A DNA stretch of 64,000 bases from Flectonema sp. DT1601 (GCA_964019425.1 OZ025802.1:124001-188000); one strand, 5' to 3'. Counted from the stretch's first letter, positions 18,201 through 28,292 are shown. Program-made: numbers and translations. Notes: a model not told the origin generated them from the letters alone.

Positions 18201-20318
18201 ACTCACATACACCGCCTGGGCGATAACCAGCAGCAGTGTTTTTAGCAACTGCTTGTTGGGATAATTTGATACAAAAAATGGAATAAAAAGTGACATATCC
18301 ACCTCCTGAGCAGCAGCTTGTGAAACTTCAACATCGGGATGACAGAGCAAGACACGAAGGAGAGAGAGAGCCTCTGGATAACCAGTCATATGATTCTGTA
18401 AGAAGTCTATCAGTTTGTGAGACAGTAGATTTTTTATATTTAATCTACTGACAGAGTTTTGATTAATGGCTGCGTGCAGTAAAGAAAAACATTTCTTGAC
18501 GTCAGCATCTGTTTCATGTTCTGCTGACTTTACTCTCTGCAACAGGTGCGTAACCCCACCTGGAGATTCTATTTGCAACATCTGTTTTTGAGCTTCCCCT
18601 GATGAGTTTATTATAACGAGCAACCCTTGTAAACACGCTTGTTGAGAATCTTCTTGAACTTCACCATTACCGAGTGTGTCTAGTAGGATGGTAAGGATTT
18701 GGTTATTTGCGTTGAATATGTGAATCCAGTTTTGATCATTCCCACTCAACACTGAGTAAATACAAGCAGCAGCTGAAGCAACCACCGTACTGTTTGATGC
18801 GTGTTGAGACATTACATCGACTAGTTTAATTATATTAGACGTTGGCCATGATGGAGGTGTTGTCGTATTTGTTTCTTCAAGTAGGTCAGCAGATGAAGTT
18901 GGTCTGAACTTTAGCATTAATAAAAGACATATTTCCGCAATCTGAGGAAGGACTCCAGGTGTGGCTGCAAGCTTTAATAGTAACTCTTCCATTCCCTTTG
19001 CTGAACACACCGACAATAATCCTTCTTCAACGTCTAAAGAATCACGAATAACGTCGAGGACTTCTCCTGTACCTCGTTCAGTTGTTGAGTTTAGGTCAGT
19101 GTGGTCAGTACTGGTAGTGTGTGATTTTTTTATAATAACACTCTTAGCAGTGTTTGATAAATTTAGAAGTTTCTTTCGAGTACAAGTCATTGACGCAAGA
19201 GTTTTTGAAACTGTACTGCTGAGTGAAAAAGCTCCCTTACCTGGAATCAACATAGCAGGAGAGAGAGAATGTTGATTTGATGAAAAGTTTTTTATACTCG
19301 ACACAGCACATGCTAATGCAGCAACCACATGACTTGAGATACGAGATTGTGATGTACAACAGATTTCTATTTCTAATAATGAACACAAGAACGCAGCTGT
19401 GTCATCTAAATCATTAGAAACTAACGATGATTGGAACTCATCGTTGCATATTGCTTGTCCAAGAAGGTTGCAGTAGATCTTTAAAAATGATTCGTCAGTC
19501 TTCATGTGAGAAACAGCACGTTTGTTGTCATTCACGACGGAGTATATTAGTTTTATATTATCAACGACACCCACAGAGACTTCGTCTGATAATAATAAAT
19601 ATTCAATCGCAGCAACTGCACAAGTCAATCCATGAATATCAGCATCATCAAGAACTCGAAGTAATGAATTACAAAGTGCTATCTGTTCTTCAATTGATAA
19701 AACACCAAGTGAAGCGTATTGCATTCCAAGCTCAATAGCATACCCTCTAATGTTTGGTGCATTATCTTCGCTAAGCCATTGGTTAACATGTTGAGCTTCG
19801 CCTTCAGCTACGAGTAGATTGCTTCCACTTCCATAAACTAGAGTTAGAGAAGGTATCAATTCAGCTTTAACAATTGAACTGTCGGAATATTGAGATAGCA
19901 CTTCAAGGATTACTAGCTTTGTTTGAGTGTGAGAATAGATTTCATTCGAGGATTGCTGTTCATCAAGCGCCATGTGTAAAGCTCTTGAAGAAAGACTGAT
20001 CATGTCGTTATATTCTAAATGTTGTTTCATGAAAACAACAATGTCGTTAATACTCATCCCAGATAACTCCGCAAGTATCTCAACCTTACCTCTATTCAAG
20101 TCGGGTGTTGATCTATCTATTCCTGATACTGGTGAGTACGGTAATGATATAGACTGAGAATCAGATCCACCAACCGAAGCGCATAACGGTAATGATGTCG
20201 GTGATTGTAATGGAGGTGACTGCGTCTCTGGTAGTTTCCTTTTATCTACCCTCATACTAAATAAATTTCGAAACGGCTCAACCGAATCATCGCTGAGGGA
20301 CGATTCATCATCTGACAT
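15264..20318 (-). CDS. large helical-repeat plus coiled-coil protein (golgin/p115-like layout)
   Basis: A 1684-residue protein. Residues 1-75 are disordered and acidic. About 75-810 look like armadillo/HEAT-type helical repeats (many short Leu/Ala-rich helix pairs). About 810-1520 form a long coiled coil with nine or so recurrences of an L-T-x-E-N-x-x-L-K motif. A final helical region (about 1540-1640, LSELQQWWSALKSAWLPHYEQ) precedes a basic tail. This layout recalls vesicle tethers such as p115/Uso1 or CIP2A, but no family-specific motif is recognised and the coiled coil is longer. A TTCTCTTTTTAG acceptor-like tract lies about 75 nt upstream of the ATG. Function is unknown. Confidence 0.85.
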   Translation of the reverse strand: MSDDESSLSDDSVEPFRNLFSMRVDKRKLPETQSPPLQSPTSLPLCASVGGSDSQSISLPYSPVSGIDRSTPDLNRGKVEILAELSGMSINDIVVFMKQHLEYNDMISLSSRALHMALDEQQSSNEIYSHTQTKLVILEVLSQYSDSSIVKAELIPSLTLVYGSGSNLLVAEGEAQHVNQWLSEDNAPNIRGYAIELGMQYASLGVLSIEEQIALCNSLLRVLDDADIHGLTCAVAAIEYLLLSDEVSVGVVDNIKLIYSVVNDNKRAVSHMKTDESFLKIYCNLLGQAICNDEFQSSLVSNDLDDTAAFLCSLLEIEICCTSQSRISSHVVAALACAVSSIKNFSSNQHSLSPAMLIPGKGAFSLSSTVSKTLASMTCTRKKLLNLSNTAKSVIIKKSHTTSTDHTDLNSTTERGTGEVLDVIRDSLDVEEGLLSVCSAKGMEELLLKLAATPGVLPQIAEICLLLMLKFRPTSSADLLEETNTTTPPSWPTSNIIKLVDVMSQHASNSTVVASAAACIYSVLSGNDQNWIHIFNANNQILTILLDTLGNGEVQEDSQQACLQGLLVIINSSGEAQKQMLQIESPGGVTHLLQRVKSAEHETDADVKKCFSLLHAAINQNSVSRLNIKNLLSHKLIDFLQNHMTGYPEALSLLRVLLCHPDVEVSQAAAQEVDMSLFIPFFVSNYPNKQLLKTLLLVIAQAVYVSSVVSEDASKHGLLDRVIQLASEKGTDTHWDIEIEYCCGYLLAVLAKEGDEKVVKRIAISGGADLIASSAKFQSASLSSEQKLLCLEMLPIVENAVPSRVSEITSLNEKINSLSEQVTNFESEKRSLEISYLEKIETVVTSEKTITEELSTTTKQLTELSSENNRLKTVEDSLSKDITSLKKTLADNETIKQTNNIDDVEAAHTEKITSLTEKVQMLETENNLLKEKQSNLPTEDSVKILTTKIDELTTENISLKEKTTPAVEKDDFEMQTEEVVDEAIQTKVKELLIENNILKQQLEAEGCDSRKREKPEDIISEYATPSDYTEAFVSGDDEIDDAVPLADDEISKLETLIETLKTTTDELTLENNYLKQQNEETITLKGTVDKLTSEIKLLNTTIDDLSTENNLIKQQLENNNNNNDQSEEVTSLLTEVEKLSSETKILNSAVGDLTLENSSLKELLESSQQQTQLQNQQLQANEKQVNQFQLNKSDEIAERDQKILNNEHTITDLQKSLTEVSKQFLSSSQNVATLTLEKEDFERKITTLQGSVESLQTLKQNNERDQRLKQSEVIDSYEQRITALELSHNHLENKSNELQLENTELRKASDKLTEIQNNMNSMNNEVRSAINRARESESAYQQLQEQQSADCTECLKVKTRLKAAYDVITRQGEELQLSSSTVRDPSDIEKEVLDNDIKKRMKQLKTDELEISKAKELLKSREKRIRKLEKKVRARDSGLQAPLESSPTTVSQVDSDNPKDVLNKRINAIRNQEIQLNKAQEDLLIREQKLRTREQLIQKGKPSPPIHYMNDHIPNMSFPVMIESYRTKRLEKEVQRMMNQIEEFNKTQSKHSKLILKQQVDYDLLVVIRNCPLGNSNKQNSGSVSIHHLLSELQQWWSALKSAWLPHYEQYLQERCSDLHSLLIHVADVLSNDARSSQKYFSTPTPPTVPHKQQSVYLEKVRPRTSAKGKRRSKQAFVSPTYSV

Positions 20319-21581
20319 CTGTCGTCACCTTTTTTTGAAATAAAAAAAATAAATTAAATATTTTAATCAAAAAAAAAACTAAAAAGAGAATAAAAAATAT
20401 AATAGTTAAATACCGTATTTTTTTTTTTTTTTTTTTTTTTTTTGGAATGCTGTTTTATGTATTTAGTTGAGGATATGAAAAAAATAATATTTTTTTTTTT
20501 TTTTTTTTTTCCCGCCTCCCCACCTCGTCTTGTTTGTTGTTTGTTATCGTGAGAATTTACGTAACCAATTAACAGAGGGTTTATATGTATTTACCGCATG
20601 CAGACAGATAATAAAATATTAACCAAATACCGCAATCAGGCAGAGCGAAGAAAGGATAACGTGTGCTTCAATATGTTTGGTATAGAAAAAAAGAAAACCC
20701 CGAATCGCACAGTGGCAACCAACCGGGTATGTTCTCCGAATTACATTTGAGAACAAGAATGAAACAAAAAATAAAATAAAAAAAAACATATATTATTATT
20801 TCACAGAATCTGATTGCTGAGTAATATAAGCTCATCTTCGACCATTCTACAAGGAGTTCTTACCGTAGTACAATCTCGTCATCACCACATAACGTAACAG
20901 AAATATGAATTTAGCTAAGGATACAATGTGTTCAGAAACAGAAAAAAAAGAGCTACCAAACTTCTGCTTTAAAAAAAAAAAAAAAAAAAATTGTGCGAAT
21001 CCGAAATCCGCAATAAAAATGTGTGGCTGACACTCACCCTCTTTGACTAGCTTTTTAAATATGAGAAGAAGCTTTTTTTTTAAAATGTCGCTCCGCTCAT
21101 GAGGTTTTTTTTTTTTTTTTTTGCTTGTGTCTTGTAATAGCAATTCAGGCAAAATATAAGAAAAAGAGAAAAAAAATAACGGCTGAAAATTTCACTTTTA
21201 TCACAGCTGGGTGATAACGCTGAATTGTTGAATAAAAGCTTAAAAAATGATAGATACTGTCAACGCAAGACGACACTGCTCAGAAAGACTGGAGTATAGT
21301 TGGGCCACAGAAAAAGAGAGTATTTTACACATGTAAGAATATCCACCACCCCCCCAAAAAAAAAAAAAAAAATTGCTTTTGAGAAGTCATGTGGCAATGA
21401 AAAAGGTTAACACGTCAGTCCCTTCCATTTTTTTTTTTTTTTTTTTTTTTTTCAAAAAAAAAACTTTTTGGCAAAGTGGGAAAATCAACCTCATCAACAT
21501 TAGCATAAACTGTCTGTTTTAAAATAAGATAATAAAAAAAATTAAAAAAAAAGAAGGTTAACACTGATGGTCCCTAATCTA
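20319..21581. other. intergenic, homopolymer-rich
   Basis: A spacer of about 1.26 kb with many poly(A)/poly(T) runs of 15-25 nt. I find no gene, tRNA or repeat family member. ORFs here translate homopolymer tracts (Lys or Phe runs) and are not credible. Confidence 0.5.
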
Positions 21582-23298
21582 TTACCTTAAATAGCGCTCG
21601 CGGTAACTGCTATCTGGTATTGCTGTTTTCGAGCTGGAATCAACTGTTGATCCGTTTTTTCTTCTGGATTCCTCTATTGTGATTAACAAATTAACTCTTT
21701 CTTCAAGGTCAGTAAGTAAATTATTAAGCTGTTTTTAGGTTATTATTAATATATAATTATATTGGATATAAAAAAAAATACATTTTGTTTTTATTTATTA
21801 ATGTTAAGCATACCCTATCGACATTTTGAGGTCGTTTATCACTACGATATGAAACAGGGGATCGTGATGTTCGGGCAGATTGCTGGTCAGAATCGGCATC
21901 GATATGACTTAGTAGTGAGGATCTCTTTCGTGGTATTCGAACTGGAGTAAGTGAACCAACACCGCCTCGTGGAGTCACAACCACAGTGCTGTTGCTACGT
22001 TGCGGAACTTGAGCTATTCTTGTAGGAGCCCCATCAACAGGCATGCTAAGGTTTATTTCTGGTATTACAATTCCCTGTTGTGGAATCCCCGGAGAAGGTT
22101 CTGAAGAAGGTCCACCAAGAGACGCATTTCGGCGGATCTTTTTTCCATGAATGCCTTTTTTCCGTCTTTTTCTCTCTCTTTTACGTTTCCTGTACTGTTG
22201 ATACGTATCTTGAAAGTTTTGTCCAATAATCACCATGGGAAACGCGATTACTAAAATGCCGCAAAGCATAGTTGCCGCTGCTACAAACCGACCTGCAGTA
22301 GAAAAGGGAACATCATCGCCATACCCAACAGTTGTGAGTGTAACGAGACACCACCAAGCGCTGTGAATGATTGATTGAAATGGACTCTTCATTTTAACGA
22401 CTACTCCTTCACTGTTAGTTCGATAAGCATACCAAAACCTACCCTCTGCATCAAATGAGAGGCTTTCTCTCTCAACGAAATACATCGCACTGCTGAACAA
22501 GATGGTAGAAATTAAAACTAAAAACAACATTAAATACAACCCTTCGGTGCTGTTTCGCAGACTACCGACAACGACATTGACCGCCTCGTTATATTTACTA
22601 ACTTTAAACACCCGAAACACACGCATAAGACGTAAAATCCTAATTATCAACAACCCCTTTGCTGCTCCTTTACCCACCCCCAATGAAATATAATACGGCA
22701 GTATTGACAAGACATCTATGACGGTGTACTTATCAAAAACGAAATCGTAGAGCGATGGACATGAAATGACTCTGAGAGCTAGTTCCACAGTGAAATAAGC
22801 AATGCAAATTGACTCAATTATGAATAACTCAGTGGGTGTTTTATCATGGTATCTCGGACTCGTTTCTATTACGAAATTTATAATTGATATTAATATAAAC
22901 AAAAGACCCACTCCAGATACGACTCTACTCATTATAGCATATGGAGGTACCGTACTTGCAGTGACTTCCATTGTAAGCCACAGTTTATTCTTCCAGGTAG
23001 TAGCAGGAACTATGGGGTCTGTTTCGTTGTGTTCGAGATCTTCGTTTGCAGCGAGTTTCATTTCTAATATTAATTTCTTAGAACAGTTTGAACATTGCCA
23101 ATCAGCTACCACGTGAGTCGATTTCACAGGTATGGCTACCAGTTCTTGTTCGAATTCATCAGAGGAAAGTGTCCCAATACGATCTCTACTTTTCCGTCTG
23201 ACTAATTCTATCTGCTTAGTTCCAATTTCAGAATCAGTCACGCTACTTAACAAGTCTTGCTGCACAGTCGCGGATGCTGCAACGATTGCAACCGCCAT
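21582..23298 (-). CDS. Kv-type voltage-gated potassium channel (two exons)
   Basis: A 543-residue channel when an 85-bp intron is removed; exons are 21814-23298 and 21582-21728. Six membrane segments lie between about 120 and 360. S4 has arginines every third residue (IIRILRLMRVFRVFKV, R220-R229) and the filter is TTVGYGD at 322-328, so K+ selectivity and voltage gating are expected. A very basic stretch (370-395) follows S6. Without splicing the ORF would end in an implausible hydrophobic tail; with splicing (GTATGC donor at 21813, ACAG acceptor ending 21729) it continues into a 48-residue coiled-coil-like tail, LNNLLTDLEERVNLLI, that could help subunits assemble. There is no recognisable N-terminal T1 domain; a CxxC lies near residue 68. 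Confidence 0.9.
21729..21813 (-). other. cis-spliced intron in the Kv channel gene
   Basis: 85 bp, from AGG|GTATGC to AAAAACAG|CTT. Removing it keeps the frame open for 48 further codons and replaces an unlikely hydrophobic end with a coiled-coil tail. Confidence 0.75.
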
Positions 23299-23931
23299 CT
23301 CTCCAAAGTACGCTGCACGCTTTTATGAGTCAACCTTACATCTCTCTTGCTGAGTGGGATGAAATAATAATAATAATGACGACAATATTAAAACCTGATC
23401 GCTGCTAGTCATAGAGTGGTCTAAGAGTTAATAATATTCTTTTTCCTTTTCTTTTCTTTTTTTTTTTTTTTTTTTTTTTTTGATAAAAGCAAAGGTTTTT
23501 ACTTTCATTTAAAAAAAAAAAAAATATATTATTTTAAAACAATCAAGAAAAGGGACAAAAAAAGGAGAACAAAAAAAAAAAAAAAAAAACCAGGGAGATA
23601 TCTCCTTGACTATAAACATCGTTCCTACTGTGTGACAACTAAAATAAGAAAAATAATTTTTTTACAGTTGATGACGCTGTTAGAATGAGAGGTTTTTCTC
23701 ATTTATCAAATAACGTAATAGAGAAGATATCCAAAACAAAACACATCGGGAAGATAACACCTCAAAAACGAAAACCATGAATTTGTGATTATAATGGGCA
23801 AACCATCGTTTACTACACAAAATAGTTTCAGAACAGGGCGTTTCTTACAAAATCAAAAAATGGCTTGGGAGGTTCCCCCAAATTTTACACAGGACGAAAC
23901 GAGATGCCCTTTCAGAGTTTATATAATTTTA
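23299..23931. other. intergenic, homopolymer-rich
   Basis: Contains the Kv channel 5' leader, which has a minimal start-stop uORF (ATGTAA) about 40 nt before the main ATG, and long poly(T) and poly(A) runs. No gene is supported. Confidence 0.5.
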
Positions 23932-26856
23932 TTATGGTTTCAAAGCAGCCATCCAGGTATCCCTGTCACTCTCACTTTTACAGCAAATGTGATGAACAGA
24001 ACCGCAGTGACTGATTACGAAAGTACTATTTCTCCATTCTCCTTTAGAATAGGATTCTTTTCCAATCAAAGCTTTAAGCTCAGCATCTGATGGGATGACT
24101 TCAGAGAAAGAGACAGACATATCGATTGCTGTTGATGAGCTTTCAATGGATTCTGTTAACTCTAAGTTAGAAGATCTGATGAAACCAACAACAGAACTAG
24201 ATCTGATTTGTTGGTATCCATTTTGAATATAAATACTAATTATCTTAACAACATCTGACTGGTCAACATAAGCTGGTGGTTCAATCCAAACATCTCCTTC
24301 ATCAAGAGGTTGCTTTCTAAGTCTCGTTCCATTTAATATCCGACCAACTAAAACATGTCTTTCCAACGTTCTATCAGCTCTTAGTAAGAATCTGTGAGGG
24401 TACCATTGACTACCAGCCTTTCTAAAGGCGACCATGTCAAGGATTACTTCTGCTTTTGGTTCATTCGGTGGGAGAGTACTCGACCTTGTCTTATCAGGTT
24501 GAGTGAACAGACCACCTCGATTATTAGGACTAACTCTACCTAATGGGTTTGGGTTAGCTTTATGTAAGTTGTCAGTGCTTTGACTACGTCTTGGTCCGTT
24601 CGGTGTTGTCGGTGGGAGTGACATAGCACTTCCTGGACGTGGAAGTGGCAGGTTCGGGGGTGGTACTGAAAACCGACCGCTGTTTCTTTTTTTACGATTT
24701 TCAGAAATAGTCTCCAGAGAACAATCACTCCGATCATAATTATCGAGAACTGAAGGAGTAGGATGACCTTCTATCTCTGGTGTGTCACGTGCTAGATGTG
24801 GTTTTTTAAACTCCTCCGGTAATTTCTCTAAAATACTTCCATTCTCACTGAAGTCTTCAAGAAGCCTATCAAGTGGAATACTAACACCAATGGGTAACTT
24901 GTTTGATGGGTCTACGTTATTTGCGGCCTCTCTCTCAAATAAGTCATACTGATCGTCGACATACTTTAGGGATTCTTCGCGAAAACGAAAGCAATTCTTT
25001 TTTTCAAATGTCATTGAAGTGTCTTCAGAAGGATGAGTAAAAAGTCCTCCCCTCATAAGAGCTGTGCCAACTTCGACAGCATTACTACTTCCTAAAGAAG
25101 GAAACAACTCACAAAGAGATGCTATGGCATCTTCACCTGTGAAGACTCCTTTGTATCGGGAGAGTCCTTGCCAAAAACTTTCTTTAATATATTTCTTATC
25201 AGATCGAGTGATTTCCTTTACAAAAACGATAGCGAGATTTCGAAGATGAACACATTCATGAATTGTCCTGGCGCGTTCAGATCCTGAAGAGCGTTGAAGA
25301 ACTTCAGTTGCTGGTGATGTTATTAAGTCTGTTGCAGCAAACACCCAACTGTCACCATCAGGAAATGAAACACAGACCGCTTCAGACGATACGTATTCTG
25401 TAACAAAACCTTCTCTATGATGGAACGTACCAAATGCAGTTACAAAAACTGTGTCTCCGATTTCGAAATTTGATCGATCCTTTGAGAGAGATTTTCTTTT
25501 AAAACCTAAACAATATTCTAAAGAAGCAAGTGTTGAACTACTCACCTTAAACAATTGATATGTACCATCAAAAGACACTTCTGAGTATCCAGCTATGGGA
25601 GAGATTAATCCCATTTTATGAAATAGTTCTCCGAAATCAATCGCGTCAGTCTCACTTAAGTTAGCCATAGTCATCGTTAGGTCTGTCACGGCGCTTCCAT
25701 CAAAGACGTCGGTGTATTGTTTCATAGCTAGAGTATGCTCTGATAGGAGGTGGCCTTTGATATATTTCATCATTAAGTATGAGAATTTAACTAAGTCGTA
25801 TTGGACGTCAACTATCTGAATAGTTTCCTGATTCAAGTCTTTGACTGTTCCGCATAATACTACTCTGACTTCCTCGGCAACCTTCGAAAAAGGACTCGCG
25901 ATAATCTCACTTTTCGGAGCTTCCTCCGTATCGATTCTCCCAGAAATTACATATCGGTCTCCCTTAATCTCTTTGAGGTAATATTCTTTAACCTTTCCTT
26001 TGTATGCCACGGTGTCTCCGATTTCGATGTTTTCTTTTTCAGGAGGATCCGCAAGACGTTCCTGACGTTTTTCCACTATCGCAGTAACATTCGCGTCTTT
26101 TAACTTATAAAGTTTTTCACCAACATGTTCGATGATTGCAGTTTTTTGAAGGAATTTTAATAAATCTGATGCAGACAAGGAACTAATATTTGACGACAAC
26201 CATTCAGAAACCTCATCGTGTGTGAAAACAGATTTATAAGTTTTTAAATTAATCCTTCTGTCCTTTAAATAAGAATCACTTATACCAGTTGCGATGAGAT
26301 ATGAGATTTCTTGAACGTGTTGAGACATGTAGGCAGTTTTATCATATTTATGATCAAAGAATGAAATACTTGGTGTTAGAGGTGGTGTCATTGGAGGGGT
26401 TGCTGTGCATCCTGATGGTTGGTTTAAGACACCGCTTAGAACACGTTTTTGATTTGTGTTTAGAATTTTTGGTAGCAAATGAAGCATAGCTGATTGAAAA
26501 CCTTGGTAGTATCTGCTATAAACTCCCTGACGGCAATCCATTTCATCCATCTGTAGTAAGAATAGGTCTTCGTCAAAGCTACAACACCATCGGCATTGTC
26601 TAACGACCGCATTTCCGTATCCAAATGTTGGATGGAGAGCTTTCCTAGCACTGCTGCAGGCTGAGCAAAATATATTACCACACCTCCTACAGTGATGCCT
26701 TCTGGTAGTTATTGTGAATCTCTTTTTACAACCCACACATAGTCGAGTAGTGTTGTCAGGTTTCCAATCAGGTTTCCTGCTTTGTCGGGCAGCCTTCTTT
26801 CGTATCGACGGACTGGCATGTAGCCCCATCGATACTGGGGTGTACATCAAGCTCAT
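23932..26856 (-). CDS. FYVE and triple-DEP domain protein with C-terminal PH-like end
   Basis: A 974-residue protein. An N-terminal FYVE zinc finger (about 32-95) has WKPDNTTRLC, RRHHCRRCGNIFCSAC and the remaining Cys pair, so binding of PI3P on endosomes is expected. Three DEP-like domains follow near 195-255, 375-440 and 560-630 (KDRRINLKTYKSVFTHDEV; VFDGSAV; VFTGEDAIASL), separated by two SH3/Tudor-like strands starting IGDTVAYKG and IGDTVFVTA. A Pro/Ser-rich linker (700-800) leads to a C-terminal region ending SESDRDTWMAALKP, typical of a PH-domain helix. DEP and PH domains usually bring proteins to membranes or G-protein complexes. A CTTCACAG acceptor-like site lies about 32 nt before the ATG. 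Confidence 0.88.
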   Translation of the reverse strand: MSLMYTPVSMGLHASPSIRKKAARQSRKPDWKPDNTTRLCVGCKKRFTITTRRHHCRRCGNIFCSACSSARKALHPTFGYGNAVVRQCRWCCSFDEDLFLLQMDEMDCRQGVYSRYYQGFQSAMLHLLPKILNTNQKRVLSGVLNQPSGCTATPPMTPPLTPSISFFDHKYDKTAYMSQHVQEISYLIATGISDSYLKDRRINLKTYKSVFTHDEVSEWLSSNISSLSASDLLKFLQKTAIIEHVGEKLYKLKDANVTAIVEKRQERLADPPEKENIEIGDTVAYKGKVKEYYLKEIKGDRYVISGRIDTEEAPKSEIIASPFSKVAEEVRVVLCGTVKDLNQETIQIVDVQYDLVKFSYLMMKYIKGHLLSEHTLAMKQYTDVFDGSAVTDLTMTMANLSETDAIDFGELFHKMGLISPIAGYSEVSFDGTYQLFKVSSSTLASLEYCLGFKRKSLSKDRSNFEIGDTVFVTAFGTFHHREGFVTEYVSSEAVCVSFPDGDSWVFAATDLITSPATEVLQRSSGSERARTIHECVHLRNLAIVFVKEITRSDKKYIKESFWQGLSRYKGVFTGEDAIASLCELFPSLGSSNAVEVGTALMRGGLFTHPSEDTSMTFEKKNCFRFREESLKYVDDQYDLFEREAANNVDPSNKLPIGVSIPLDRLLEDFSENGSILEKLPEEFKKPHLARDTPEIEGHPTPSVLDNYDRSDCSLETISENRKKRNSGRFSVPPPNLPLPRPGSAMSLPPTTPNGPRRSQSTDNLHKANPNPLGRVSPNNRGGLFTQPDKTRSSTLPPNEPKAEVILDMVAFRKAGSQWYPHRFLLRADRTLERHVLVGRILNGTRLRKQPLDEGDVWIEPPAYVDQSDVVKIISIYIQNGYQQIRSSSVVGFIRSSNLELTESIESSSTAIDMSVSFSEVIPSDAELKALIGKESYSKGEWRNSTFVISHCGSVHHICCKSESDRDTWMAALKP

Positions 26857-26987
26857 TGAAGTGTTGTACTCTCACTGCTGTGAAGATAAATTATTGAAAA
26901 TAAATAATGAGAACAATTCGTAACTCAATATGCCCTTTATTGGCTAACAAATAAAAACTAATTCGATTCAAATCTAATGGATGTGTT

Positions 26988-27977
26988 CTACTGGATGTGT
27001 TCCAGTAGTAATTTCCACATTAGATCGTTTTGTGATGGTTTTCGTGAGTATCCAGATAACCCTGGGGGTTTGTTTGGATACAATGCCAATCGTTCTGAGT
27101 CAATCATGGAAGCGATTGTTCGTTTCTCTGTTGTTATGATTTTGTAGAGCGCCTCTGCTTCACCGTATTCGATATAATGAAACGACACGGTGTTTGGAGA
27201 ACAACAATCAAGCCCTTCAGTAATATTATACCAGGGAGTGTATTCCTTATACCACTGGTCAACTAATCCAGTTATCTGACGCTTTGGTCCGTAGGCGTGA
27301 AACCTGTCTCGTTGTTTTGAATCACGAGTGTCGATAATTGAACTTTTATTATAATTATGTAAACAGCTCGACATCGCTATGTCACCTGCTTCTTTTCGAT
27401 ACCAACCTTGACCATAACACCAATTTTTCATTAAAAAATTTATTGCTGATCTGCTGACAGCATAACCAGCACCTCCTGAGCAGAATATTTCACCCTTTCC
27501 ACCTAATTGGAGTCTCCTTCCGAGTAGTTCAGGGTAATCTGATTGACGAGTTGATAAATACTGAATCATGTTATTTCTAAGTATGTATGTTAAATCGTCA
27601 GCTTTTACCCAGTAATGCATGTTTGGAAACCTTTTCAATGATTCTTCAATACAATGTTTAATAACATCGGTACTTCCTTGGTGTTTATCTTTTAACTCGT
27701 CGGGGAGTATAATTTCAAACCCGATGTTCAAAACATGAAAATTATCATTTCGTTGTTCACCCCAAGTCTTTTTTATAATTTCAATTCTCTTTGAGTTCCT
27801 ATCTCTATCAACAGTAGAAGGAAATACCACCACTACAATTATTGGATTTTTTTTGATGTCGTCAGTCACTTCGATGGCAGCTTCTGGTCTGCCGCCATCA
27901 GGTGAGGTTCTCATTCCACAATACAGTAAGATGCTGAATAACCAAAACCCAATGATTAATCCGCACCTGTTTGACAT
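26988..27977 (-). CDS. GT31 glycosyltransferase, C1GALT1/COSMC-like, Golgi type II
   Basis: A 329-residue type II membrane protein: short cytosolic end, one signal anchor (LIIGFWLFSILLYCG) and a lumenal catalytic domain. GT31 motifs of the core-1 galactosyltransferase branch are clear: KKTWGEQ, HYWVKADDLTYIL, FCSGGAGYAVSRSA, DTRDSKQRDRFHAYGP and CCSPNTVSFHYI. Active members use a DDD metal site; here the third Asp is Leu129 (ADDL), so activity may be reduced or lost, as in the chaperone COSMC. A CAACTGTTTTAACAG acceptor-like tract precedes the start by about 55 nt. Confidence 0.85.
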   Translation of the reverse strand: MSNRCGLIIGFWLFSILLYCGMRTSPDGGRPEAAIEVTDDIKKNPIIVVVVFPSTVDRDRNSKRIEIIKKTWGEQRNDNFHVLNIGFEIILPDELKDKHQGSTDVIKHCIEESLKRFPNMHYWVKADDLTYILRNNMIQYLSTRQSDYPELLGRRLQLGGKGEIFCSGGAGYAVSRSAINFLMKNWCYGQGWYRKEAGDIAMSSCLHNYNKSSIIDTRDSKQRDRFHAYGPKRQITGLVDQWYKEYTPWYNITEGLDCCSPNTVSFHYIEYGEAEALYKIITTEKRTIASMIDSERLALYPNKPPGLSGYSRKPSQNDLMWKLLLEHIQ

Positions 27978-28292
27978 TTATCTCACTTTTAGTCTTTTAG
28001 TACTAATTTATATTATTCTTTTTGTTTCCCTGTTAAAACAGTTGAAAAAGGGGTTTTTTTTTTTTTTGACATTTTCTCAAACAATAACAAAAAAAAAAAA
28101 TTGAAAACAACAACAAACGATGCAACGAAATTTCAAATTGTGGCAGACCCCTCCGTGTAAATCTAATACGAAACTAGTCAACTGGAATATGGTAAAGTTT
28201 CTTCTCAATATCTGATTGGAAGCAGAAAGAAGAAAAAAAAAAGAGGGTAAAAAAAACTAAAAAAAAAACTAACACATGACATGTAGATATTA
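27978..28292. other. intergenic
   Basis: A short spacer between the VPS13 stop and the GT31 start, with poly(T) and poly(A) runs. Nothing else is seen. Confidence 0.5.
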
